A stretch of DNA of 64,000 bases from Poronia punctata (lineage: Eukaryota; Ascomycota; Sordariomycetes; Xylariales; Xylariaceae). The notes under the pieces are model-generated. The model was not told where the DNA came from. It was given only the letters and a program-made list of their open reading frames with translations, and did no database searches. The stretch is taken from positions 1-64,000 of the forward strand of contig MU401464.1 in NCBI GenBank assembly GCA_022579005.1. The letters are read 5' to 3'. Within the stretch, counting starts at the first letter, position 1; the number at the start of each line of letters is the position of its first letter. A program made the translations under genes and the position numbers. Shown here piece by piece: positions 1-10,706 of this stretch.

Positions 1-3000
1 TATATTATATATAAAGTAGTTATTTTAATAATATAAAAACATATTTGTTTTAATAATAAAATTTATACTTAAAAGCAAAAAAAATAAAATATATTATTTT
101 AAAACAATATATAATAAAAAATTAATGCTTTATTTAGCAAGCTATACCTTAGTTTTAATAATACTAGTATAATTAATTTTGTTAGCATTATTGCTATAGC
201 TTTTTTAAGTAAAACTAGTTTATTAAACTAATAAAGCATGCTTTAAAACATATATTTTAATAATAAAGCTAGCTTGCACACTAGTATTAATAACTTTTAT
301 AATAAGCTTGCTTTGCTTTTTTATGCTTATAATAATAATAATTTTAAAGTAAGTTTAAATATAATTAATAACTATATATTGCTTTAAAGCTATAAAAAAT
401 ATTTAAAATAAAATTAGCTTTAAATTAAAGCTTTAAGTACTTAATTAAATATTATTTTATAAAATATTAAAAGCAACTATTATAATATTAATATAAAAAT
501 AGCTACTTATATTAGTTACTTATTATAATATATTTTTAATAAGCTAAAATCTAGTTTACTAAACTAAAGCTATAAAGCAATTAGTTAATTTTAAAAATAT
601 AATTATATTAAGCTATAAGCTAAGTAGCTTGCTAAAGTTTATAACGTTAATTAAAACCTAACTTTTATTTTTTTAGCTAAATTAATATTTAATATTTTTA
701 AGCGCTATATAAATAATTTTTTTATTTTTAACTATAGCGTTTTAAATAATATAGCTAACTTAATAAATTAATACGTTAGCATAGCTTAATGCTTTAAAAA
801 TTATATTTTTAAGCATAATGTTAACTTTTTTTAAAAGTAGCTTGTTAACTTTAATATTTTATAACTATTAAGCTTTTATATAAATATTAAATATTTATTT
901 TATATTAGCTTCTTTGCTTTTAAGTATATTTTTTATAGTAATAAAAAGTAAATTAAATATTTTAATTTTTAAAGTAACTAGTTAAATATTTAATTATAAT
1001 AAAATATTTTTATTTTTTTAAGTAAAAACTCTTATAAGCTTTTAATAAAAGTAAACTTATATAAAAAATAGCTTATATTAGTTAATAGTAAATATTTTAG
1101 CAGCTATTTTATTATTGCTTTTTTTAACTTTTTTTATAACTTTTATATTATTAAAGTTAATAATAATAATATAAATAAAATTTTAAGTTTAGTTTATATA
1201 AATATAGCTTTTGCTTTTATATATAAATAAGTTATTATTTTAATATAAAACTTTAACTATACTTATATTGCTAATATAAATAAAAAGTTTAATATTAATA
1301 ACGTTTTTTATAGCTAAAGCGTTTTATTAATTTTAAGCATTAGCTACTTATATTAGTTAAATATACTTTATTTATAACTATTATATTGCTTTAAAAGCTA
1401 TATTTTATAAAATTAAATTATACTTTTTAAGTTTATAGTACGCTAAAAAATAAAAGTTATAATTATTAGCTAGGTTGTTTTTTTAAATATAATACAATGC
1501 TTTAATTTTAATACCTTTATACTTTTAGCTAAATATAATAATATTATTAAGTAAAGCAATATATTAAATATGCTTAAGTAAGCGCTTTTTTTTAAAGTGC
1601 TATTAACTATTAAAATATATAATTTTATTTTTATTAAAGTTATATACTTTTAAACAGTTTTATTATAAATAAAAATCTTTTAAATATACTTAATATTTAT
1701 AACTAAGTACTTTTTAATTTAAATAGCTTTAATAACCTTTTTATTTTTATTTACTATAGCTACTTTACTAGTTTATTAAATATACTATAGCTTACGTGCT
1801 TTGCTAATTATAATTAATAAAAAGCTAGAAAGCTAGTTAATTTATTATTTTTTATTATTTTTTTATAGTAACTTTTAACTAACTTATTATAATTTTAATT
1901 TTTTAAAAATATAAAGTAAAGTTATTTATAATAATAATAAGCTTTTATTTTATAATAATTACTAGCTAGCTATTAACTATAGCTATACTTTTTACTTATT
2001 AAGCGTTTTATTAATTTTTAAGCTAAGCTATAATAGTTTTAATAAAGTATAAATAAAAAAGCTTATTAAGTTTTTTAAAAAGTTTAAACTTTTTTTTAAA
2101 TAAGCTAAAATCTTTTTTATTTTACTTTTAATATTTTTAAAAGCAAGATTTATTTATTGCTTAAAAGTTAAGCTTATTATAAAAGTTTTTATAAGTAAGT
2201 TGTTTAAAGTTATTAAATCCTAGTTAATAAAAAAAAAAATAGCTTAAATTATAAAGTTAAATATTTTTTATAAAAAGCTTTAAACTATAACATTATTAAA
2301 ATAAAGCTTATTATAAGCTTTAACATTTTAATAAAAAAAATAATATTATTAAAAGTATTTATATAAGCTTTTAATATTATTTAACTAAAATATTTTTTTA
2401 TAATTATAAAGTATAATAATAGCAAAGAACTTTTACTTAAAATTATTTAAATAAAAATAACGCTTAATAGCGCTATAAGCAATATTTTAGTTTACGTAAT
2501 TTTTTAAAAAAAAAATTAACTACTTGCAAACTTTATAAGTTAAAGCATATTAAAGCAATAGTTAAATATAAGCTTTTAAAGTTATATAATAATTATTAAA
2601 GTAGTAAAAAACCTTTTTAAGCTAGTTTATTGCTTTAGTACTATTAAAAAAAAAATTAAAACGCTTTAAAAAGTTAAAGTAGGTTATATATTGCTAAAAA
2701 ACGCAAAAGTTATATAAAAAAGTAGCAAAATAGTTAATAAAAACTAAAGTTAAGTTTTTATAGCTTATAATTAAAGCGTTAAAAGTAAAAGTTAAAATAA
2801 GTTTTTAAGTAAAAAATAATAATAAAGCAAAAGTTTTAGCTAACTTAAAAGCTTTAAGCTTTAAGTTAATAATAAAAAATAAAACAAAGCTAGCTAAGTA
2901 TAAGCAAATAATTAAAAATATTGCTTTTTAAATAAAAATAAAGTTTAGTAAACTATTTTAATATTATTTTAAAGTAAAAAGTTTAAGTAATATAAAGTAG

Positions 3001-4115
3001 CAGCTTAAATTATAGTTTTTATTTATAAAACTATAAAGTTTTATAAAAAACAACATATTAAATAAAAAAACTATATAAAATAACATAAGCTAAAATAATA
3101 AAGTATAAATGCGTTAAAAAGCTAGTATTAATTAAAAAAGAAAAAAAATATAATAAAAAGTTATTAGCTAATATTTATATTTAGTTAAAATTTTAAAAGT
3201 TTTTGCTTAAGTAAGCTATTAACTTTTAAAGTTTTTATTAAAAGTTTAATTTTTAAGTTGCTTTAGTTTTTAACTACTAGCTTATATATATATAGCTTTA
3301 AGTATAGCAAACTTTTTTATACTTTATAAAATATACTACCTTTTTTTATTTATTATAATATTTAAATTTTTTTAGTTTTTTTAGTTTTTTAGCTATTTAT
3401 TTTTTAGTTTTACTAGTTTTTTAGCTACTTATTTTTTAGTTTTTTTTTAGTTTTTTTATATTCTTAGTTTTTTTAAATTACTATTAAAAGTATTTTTTAA
3501 ATTATAATTTTATAGTTTTATTAAATTAAAAGTAGTAAGCTAGCTAGGTTATATTTTATAGTTTTAGCTTTATAGCTTAATTTATATAGCTTTTACTACT
3601 TAGTTTTAAACTATAATAACTTAGTTATTTTTAAAGCTTTTTTATAATATATTATTTTTATACTAAAGCTTTTAGCTAATTTTTATAGTTTTTAAAGTTT
3701 AAAGTAAGCTAATATTTTATTTTTATTTTTTTAATTAAATATTAATAATATTAAAAACTTACTGCACTTTTAGCTTGCGTGCGTTTATATATATAAGCAC
3801 ATTATTAATTTCTAGCTTTTTTTTTTTTTATATAGTCTATTTTATAAAAAAAAACTTTTATAAGTTTTATGTCTAAGCAAAATTACTATTATAATAAAAA
3901 TTAAAAATTTCTAAAAATTATTTTAACTTTATACTAAAAAAAGTCTAGCTAAAGTAAACGCATTAACTAGGTTTTAAAAGCTTTATATTAATTATAGCTT
4001 TATAAAGGTATTTTAAAAAGTATAACTTAGTATATTATATATACAATAAATAGCTAAGTATTTAAGTTTAAAAAGCAACGCAAAAATAATAGCTACATAT
4101 ATAAAAACAGAAATC
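1..4115. repeat. AT-rich RIP-like block, gene-free
   Basis: The sequence is overwhelmingly A+T. The few remaining cytosines are mostly followed by T (GCT, ACT) and the few guanines mostly preceded by A, so CpA/TpG and CpG are strongly depleted. No reading frame of useful length survives on either strand. Composition changes abruptly to ordinary fungal DNA near 4115. Established knowledge: RIP in Pezizomycotina converts CpA to TpA in duplicated DNA and leaves such AT isochores where transposons sat. Inference: this is the mutated remains of one or more transposable elements, continuing past the left edge. The original element cannot be recognised by eye. Short T-rich repeats with a TTTTTTAGTTTTT core occupy about 3365-3480. 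Confidence 0.9.
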
Positions 4116-5002
4116 AAGCTAGCCCCCCTTTTAGTCCTATAGCTACCCTATAACGTAAGGCGTAACTAGCATGCATGCTAATTACGTCGCAATACCTACT
4201 ATCACGCCATATTATTTGTACCACAATTACCCTGTACTCGTAGATACTCGGAGCACGGCTTTTGCATAACCAACAGTTCGGTCCCTCGTATCACCAAAAA
4301 TATGCAAATAATAGAATTATGTACTACAGTACTTGATTTAGAAGTTGCCAAGCCGCGCCAAGAATACTTTTAATATAGATTTACGTGTAGTAAATCAATA
4401 AAGGCTTATAGGGGTCTTATTTTTCTACTACCTATCGTTCTTGATATTTGCTATGCTAACCAAGGTAGGTAGATATACTAGAAAATACATACAGGCTACA
4501 TCCACTAAGCTAAACTTCATTTGGTATAGCAATTAGCATACCTGTGAAGTTTCTAACAACCTAGCTTGCAGCAATGTGGTCCCTAAATGTCGACTTGACA
4601 GCCCTTTAGGCTTAACGGCTAATGCATTAGCAAGAAATACCCGAATACCTCTTAAACAGTACAATGACAGAAGGTCAAGAAAACCATCGTGTTAGCGCAC
4701 ACTTGGATACTTTGATTGGCTATAAAAGTTGTACCTATACGTAGGTAAGGTAATAAGTACTTACATTTTACCTGTTCAGGAATTCTGTCGTTGGAATCGG
4801 TAGCCGCCGTCAAAAGGATTGGCAACTGATGTGACTTTTCTCCATAAAATCGCTTTTCGGTATGCTTACGGGTAGGTAGACAGGGCGGACCAGAGTGATA
4901 ACCAATAACGGGCAATGGGATGGGGCACCCTAACAAACATGTCACTTCCTTGGCCTGTGCCTTCCCCTGTATTCCGTAATCTGTCTCATACCTGATTCCT
5001 GA
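4116..5002. other. Intergenic transition zone
   Basis: Mixed-composition DNA between the AT-rich block and the reductase gene. It holds one copy of the octamer TACTCGTA (about 4235) and several GTAGGTA-type motifs. No coding signal was recognised; a 97-codon open frame on the minus strand (4652-4945) has no family resemblance and is probably chance. Part of it should be the 3' flank of the minus-strand reductase. Confidence 0.6.
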
Positions 5003-6040
5003 TCACGTACTGTTGGTCCCAACCTGCTCAAGATACTGGCTTGCTACGTCGACAACGGCAGTTTCAAAGGGCTTGAACATCCTACCTAGCAACTTCTGTG
5101 CCTCACTCGAGTCAACGTTGACAGGTAGCGGAGTTATTTTACCCTCCTTGAATATGCCGGTAGCAACAGCCTCGGGGAAGGCCTTCTTGACGTGGCCGAA
5201 TATTGTGCTGTAATCCACCTTGGTTGCTATCGCAAAGTCTTTAGGTCCTGTCCCTGGGTCCGAAAATGCTACTTCCAAATGGACGTCGGCCACGTCATCG
5301 ATGTGAGCAAAGCCGTCATGTACAGGGAAGAACGGCTCGCCACCCGTGATTGCCATCATTAGGAAGTTGTTGGAGCTGTTTTGAGCTTGCATCATGGCGG
5401 CATTGAGCATAAGCTCATTACGGCCGAAAATGTACCCAGGCACGACATGAGACAGGGTAAAGTGGGGGCGATGAATCTCAACAAATCTGTCGGAATTATG
5501 AAGCTCGATGATTTTTCCAAAGACGTACGCCTCGAAGACATTGTCGAACCACGATGGAATTGGATCCGGCAGAGGGATGCGAGCAGATGCAGAGACGGGC
5601 GTTTCTGACGGAGGCCCCGGGGGCACAATGGCAACAATCGAAGAGGTAATTACCACACGCTTCACAGTAGGCACTTTGAGTGCGGAGGCCAATAAATTCT
5701 CGGAAATTTTCAGCGTGGGCTGGAATACCTCGGTATTTGGGTTATAGGCCGGGTTTGGCACGGGGGAACCGGCATGGATGACATGCGTGACGCCTTCCAG
5801 TGCGCTATCGAAGGCGCCGTCGGCGGCCAGGTCGGGAATAATGAACGAGGATAGGCGGTCTTCGCCCAGAGCTAATTTTTCAATCGTGGGGTTTGAGCTA
5901 ACGACTAACGCCTTCTCCTCGGACCGTGCAGTATACCGGACCGTATGCCCGGCTTCCAAAGCAGCCAGCAGGACACGGAAACCAATCAACCCGGTGGCTC
6001 CTGTAATGAGGATGACAGCCATCTCGCTGGGTTGAATCAT
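5003..6040 (-). CDS. NAD(P)-dependent epimerase/dehydratase (extended SDR, GRE2/CCR-like reductase)
   Basis: Single-exon gene for about 345 aa. The Rossmann glycine motif TGATGLIG follows immediately after the start, as usual for extended short-chain dehydrogenases. The catalytic YxxxK is present as YVFGK (about residues 172-176 from the 6040 start), with the partner serine in VITSS. The family (NADPH-dependent methylglyoxal reductase Gre2, cinnamoyl-CoA and dihydroflavonol reductases) reduces carbonyls in the cytosol; the substrate here cannot be read from sequence. The frame is open upstream to 6142, but the ATG at 6040 or the one at 6022 places the beta1-glycine loop at the normal distance from the N-terminus, so I choose 6040; 6022 is equally plausible. 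The stop is TGA at 5003-5005. The gene sits next to the AT-rich block but has normal codon composition and no interruption. Confidence 0.88.
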   Translation of the reverse strand: MIQPSEMAVILITGATGLIGFRVLLAALEAGHTVRYTARSEEKALVVSSNPTIEKLALGEDRLSSFIIPDLAADGAFDSALEGVTHVIHAGSPVPNPAYNPNTEVFQPTLKISENLLASALKVPTVKRVVITSSIVAIVPPGPPSETPVSASARIPLPDPIPSWFDNVFEAYVFGKIIELHNSDRFVEIHRPHFTLSHVVPGYIFGRNELMLNAAMMQAQNSSNNFLMMAITGGEPFFPVHDGFAHIDDVADVHLEVAFSDPGTGPKDFAIATKVDYSTIFGHVKKAFPEAVATGIFKEGKITPLPVNVDSSEAQKLLGRMFKPFETAVVDVASQYLEQVGTNST

Positions 6041-6940
6041 GCGGGGAGAAGAGTTGGGATCTTTATTTACGGTTGGTAAGTGAGAGATATGTGTTGTTGC
6101 AAGTTGGTGGTAGGAAGATAACAACACAGGAAACCAACCCACAAAAGATTCTCATAGTTCCGGTAATCATAAGGACCTCGATCCCTTATATATATTCATT
6201 CAAGTGGCGGATATGAGTCTAGTCATGGATTCTAACGGCTTTGTATTGCTCCTAATCTGATGGATGATGTCTGGCTGACAAATTACGGAGTCTGTTGGTA
6301 CAGGATTACCCTTTAGCCTCATAAATATCTCATGGACTGCGCTGCGCCGCCTGCGCCGCTTCCAAATAATTTGCCTTGGCTTAACTTTTAGATATTGATC
6401 GGAAAGATTGACAGAATAACTACATGACGTATTCGGCAGAGACTAACCAACATCCCTCATTTATGCTATACATAAGCCTCCCCTCTGTTTTTTGTCTTTT
6501 CGCTATTTTCTTCCTTCCTTTCCGGTACCGGTCTCTTCGTTTATGAATTATTAGATCCCCATCTATCACACTTGGCGCAAAGTATTTGGAAGCTCAGTTA
6601 CATACCTTGATATTTGCAATATGTTTTGTACGTTGAGGTCCTAATGAAACAGAAACACGTCAAGGTTTGCCCCGTTTTAAATAAAGGAGGTCCTTTACAT
6701 GGAAGTGTAGGAGATAGCCAACCCGAAACGTCAAGTTCTGCATAGAGCCGCCGAATAACAAAACGGACCGTCATTCCCTCCCTATTGAAAGAGCCTCAAG
6801 ATCCGGAACCCGCTCCCGCCCCTTTCTTTCTTGAATACCCAAACTCGGATATTAACGACTCAGACCAAGCCAATCCAGCCCATCTCAAAAGAAAGAAAAA
6901 AAACCCATTCCAGCATTAAAAAGCGTAATAGTAACAGACA
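6041..6940. other. Intergenic, upstream of the reductase
   Basis: About 0.9 kb without a recognisable gene. It should contain the promoter and 5' leader of the minus-strand reductase. A T-rich tract lies at about 6480-6520. Nothing else is supported. Confidence 0.5.
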
Positions 6941-6951
6941 ATACAGGTAAA

Positions 6952-7380
6952 GATGAAAATTTCCATCGCATTCAACTCAAACGGCTGGATCAAATCCTGG
7001 AAAGTTTCTTGACTATAAACGTTTCGTCAGCTCTCCCGGCTCGGATCTGTATATACGGGTTGAGTATTCTGGTTGGCGTTTCGTTCAGCGTTGGTTCCTT
7101 TTCCTTTTTTGCTCTTCTCTTTACCCTAATCTTTCTAACCTAGGTTCAGCTGAAACACTAAAAGAATACTTAAAATAGGCAAAGACTCCCAAGGCAACGA
7201 CACGAAAGATTTACACTAGTTAGCAGTATATCGACTGCATTGCTGCTAGAAACAGTTAAGACGAGATATCGCAAAGCAGCGGCATTCAATACAAACGGAT
7301 GGGTCAAGAGTGAGGTTCGATATTTTCTTGTAAATATTCCGGGGTCTTCGTGTCTCGAGGGTATCTATATTCGTTACTAG
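6952..7380 (+). pseudogene. Two decayed copies of an 'AFNxNGWxKS...YIR' motif
   Basis: Two stretches about 320 bp apart are diverged copies of each other. Near 6979 the plus strand encodes IAFNSNGWIKSW; near 7283 it encodes AAFNTNGWVKSE. Each is followed about 10-20 codons later by a PGS...YIR string: SSPGSDLYIR in a shifted frame for copy 1, PGSSCLEGIYIRY then TAG for copy 2. Copy 1 is broken by a TGA directly after its motif and needs a frame change to continue. No start codon, intron set or flanking exons can be assembled. Inference: relic of a gene with a duplicated small domain. The AFNxNGWxK...LYIK pattern recalls apple/PAN-like segments attached to some fungal secreted glycosidases, but this comparison is from memory and weak. 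Confidence 0.4.
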
Positions 7381-7578
7381 GACCCGGGATCCAAATTCGG
7401 GGGTGACACGATTATCGGAACTATAAGCAGAACAGCTCTTTTTCCTATCGCTTCTCTACTCAACTATTCAGAAAAAAGACCTCCGGATGAACCGTGCTTG
7501 TGGTGACGCTAGGTTTTCTTTATATACTTGGAAACAGTCAATAATCAGGAGTCGCTATCCTATACATCTAATCAGCAC

Positions 7579-8774
7579 TTAATCCTCCACCTCGATGAAC
7601 TCGTTGAATACAGGATCTTCTAAAAGCTCGGCAGCCGAAGGTCTAAGCACTGGATCATATTGGAATCCCATACGAAAGACCCGTGCAGCCAAATAGCGCT
7701 CCCTGATTAGCTTTGCCCGTGGCCTGCATCGTAAACGTCGCAATCTGTCAATCTTCATCTCAAGCGACTTATGCTTGTCATGGCGAAGATCGAGCCAGCC
7801 TTGTAGCAGACTTCCCGGAATCGTGTCAGCATACCACCAATCCTTCGATATCTTTTTCCAGTGACGACCTCTCTAATGCCGTGGTAATGGGCCGAGAAGA
7901 TTGACCATGTTGGACATGGGATGCTCAGGACCCCAAGGACTGTCGATTCCAAGGTACACCTGCAATAGTAGACAGGTAAAACTCCAAATGTCGCTTGCAA
8001 AGGTTGGTCGTTCACAATGGAGTTGCTCAGGCGCGCAGTATTCCACCGGGAAGCGAACAGGCCACCTCCATGGTTGCTCTAGATCGGCAATAAGTGCCTC
8101 GTCGAATCCGTCGAGATGTAGCTTAGGCTGGATCATGTCTAGTGGAAACTTGAGGGGTACTACTAGATCCCCGTTGCTGTATGCCTTAGGTAGCCGGACC
8201 TTGCGTGGTTGTCCGAGGTACTTATAAACCTGATCAGTTGACCAACGGTCTGCGTCACCGATATCCCACATTACGACATCCGGGTTTATATCTGTTAGGT
8301 ATAACACTGTTAGACCACTACTAGGTGTATAGAGATAGAATAGGGAGGCATTTTGACGGACTAGAGTGCACTATCCCGTTGGCGTGTATGTCTTTGATAC
8401 AATGGAGCAGATGCCTCATTGCCTCCATTCGATGGCGGAAGTCGAGTTGCGAACAAACAGAGCGTAAACTCGGGCCTCTCTAAGGCAGGACAGAGAAGGT
8501 ACCGTGGGGGAGGAATAATGACACCCATATGTCAGGGGGGTGTTTGGCGCTGTCTCTCCCGATCCTCCTAATTATGTCATCATTTATGAACGCTCTAGAC
8601 ATGCCGTCGGTATTGCCATAGGATTTGAGAGCGACAAGGCAGCCGCGCTCCAGATGGCGGGCAAGCCATAACATAGTCCATCTAGTTTTGTCCCAGCTAA
8701 TCTTATGCTCGATGCAAAAAAACGTCGAGCCGATCCGGACGATCTGGCCTATACAGAACGGCTCGATTGCGGGA
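7579..8774 (-). pseudogene. SRPK-like protein kinase relic, degenerate and nonsense-interrupted
   Basis: On the minus strand a continuous kinase-like reading can be followed from about 8774 to a TAA at 7579-7581. It contains an N-lobe with IGQIVRIG, VALK (candidate ATP lysine), a C-lobe with YCAPEQLH and SDIWSFTCLLLQVYLG, and a C-terminus ending PSAAELLEDPVFNEF. One intron fits (8292-8361, 70 bp, with CTAAC). Two in-frame TAG codons break it, at 8480-8482 and 7873-7875, with clear homology continuing in the same frame on both sides. The catalytic loop reads HSNINPDVV where the family has H(T/R)DxKPxN, and the metal-binding DFG is DLE. It therefore lacks catalytic residues as well as an intact frame. 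The 5' end is unclear: an ATG at 8984 and weak splice sites exist, but the phases do not join. The relatives are fungal SRPK-type kinases. Pseudogene is my reading; unresolved introns are the alternative. Confidence 0.65.
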
Positions 8775-8984
8775 CTATACCTTCAGTCAACAGGAGAAAG
8801 ATGACGTGCGTGATATACCCTTGAAATCGACCCGTGCGCTTTTCTCTGGGAAGAGTAATAAGAATCAGATAGGGGACACTCACAATGAATACATATTCAA
8901 AGGCTCACACTTCGACCGAACCTTACGTCGCATACGCTTGCCGACATAGACACCGGTGCTGGTAGTAGATGCTGATGGGGCCAT

Positions 8985-10706
8985 ACTCGGTGTTGGCTCG
9001 ACCACATCTTGGACATACCCTTCCAATGCCTCCCCAAGTTCCTAAATATATCCCTCTCCCACTCCCTCGGGGCCTTCTGGGCCGACCTCCATTCTTCCGA
9101 TGCGCAAAGACTAGGTCCGAGATTATAGATGTCACCACCGCGTCAGTAGTCCGGGAACCTTTGGAGAGTAACAATCTCAGGGTAAATTCGACCTGGCCAA
9201 ATTCCTGGAAAACCAATCTTAGGATGTGTAGGAGTGGTGATTCCAAGAAAAAAGGCTTGCGGCGAGTGATTGTTATATCAGCCGAGATAGTGGCTTCATC
9301 AATGTGCGTGCCCGCGGTAGTTAGACCGTGCCGACCACCAGCAAGCGTAGACCAAGTTGAGTAAGATGTTAAAACCAGACGGATGGTATCTATATTTTGT
9401 AATAACCAGCGGCTTTTGTCACATGATACCCGATACCGACAGACAGAAGTAAATGCTGTTGGTTTTCCAGGGAGGGCGAAGAAAATCTAAACTGGGGTGG
9501 AGGTATTGAGAATCACCTGAATTGAAAGCATAGTTGTTACCTTCAACTAAAGTAGGCACCTTGGTGCGTACCTGCTCACATGGAACTTCTCTGAAAAGGT
9601 GAGTACCTACTGGTAGGCATAGTCTGCAGGCGTAAGGTAGGTACATGTAGGTTGCAAGATTACCACCATTTCCAGGAGGATGTTGCCTCGTAGTTTCCTT
9701 GAATGAAGAGGCCTCACTTCATGTACTCGGCACCGAGTTTACTACCTCCATACGTGCAAGTAAGCCTTGCAGACGGAAATGCAATATCCCGACTTACCTA
9801 CATGAGGAACAAACATAGTCCAGTTAAACCTTGTACCTAACCGATAAGCGAAAGGTCCGGCAGTGTGACAGTTGCAACTAAGCATATGCTTTCTGGCCTT
9901 CACGGCCCATCAACAATCACAGAATAGAAGCACGATATGGAATCGGCTCCTCATAAGAGACATGATATTGAGTTCGTGTTGGCACTTTTGCCGTCTGTCG
10001 ACCGTCCGTTCTGTCTAACCTACTCCCCAGCATGTCATTTGTAATGAATGGGGCAGTTACGGTAGGACTCGAATACTTGTACCTAGTGGGGCCGCTTCGC
10101 CCCAGGCATCCAGGCATGTGTTCCTATTCCAACCCTAAATTCCAGCTCAACATGCTTGACCAATTGGAATCATAATACCCCTGAAAGCCTTCTACAAATA
10201 GACTCCTTTTGCCGTACCTTGCAACCCCGCGATCTGGAGAGTGACATTTGTACGTTACCCAAGACCAGAAGTGCCCGGGATGTGTTTTGACCTGCATGTA
10301 CTCGTTACTATGTTTTTTTCAGACCTTTTACCAACTTGTGCCTGGTCATAGACCTAGGGTAGACAGTCAGACAGTCAGACAGGGGTCCACCACCATTACC
10401 TACGTGTACCTAACTGCGTAACTACAGCCTCCTTATCTTGACTCAAACACTTGCTTATCTGGGTTTAACTTGGGGTATCACATCCACGACTTCATGCTCA
10501 ACCGTGCCGGTACCGCTTTTCTCGACATATTCTCAAGCTGCGTCGACCACGCGAATTAGCGCGTAGACTTATCCGATGAGAAACCAAACGCCCAATCCAG
10601 TAGTGAGAAGCCCTTCAATGGCCCGCTCTCGAGGCTTGACTAACAAAGCACTAATTCATCGACCAGCCTAACCTGCGAGCCCGACCGAACCCCCGTAGCG
10701 GTGGCC
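8985..10706. other. Intergenic between kinase relic and sepH
   Basis: About 1.7 kb without a recognisable gene. Open frames on both strands (for example 8969-9364 plus, 8923-9246 minus) overlap each other and show no family motif. A short tandem repeat (GACAGTCA)n lies near 10365-10385. The last few hundred bases should be the sepH promoter and leader. Confidence 0.5.

Noticed and set aside
1..4115. AT-rich block as inserted mitochondrial DNA or telomere
   Set aside because: No mitochondrial gene fragments and no telomere repeats were seen; depletion of CpA/TpG fits RIP better.
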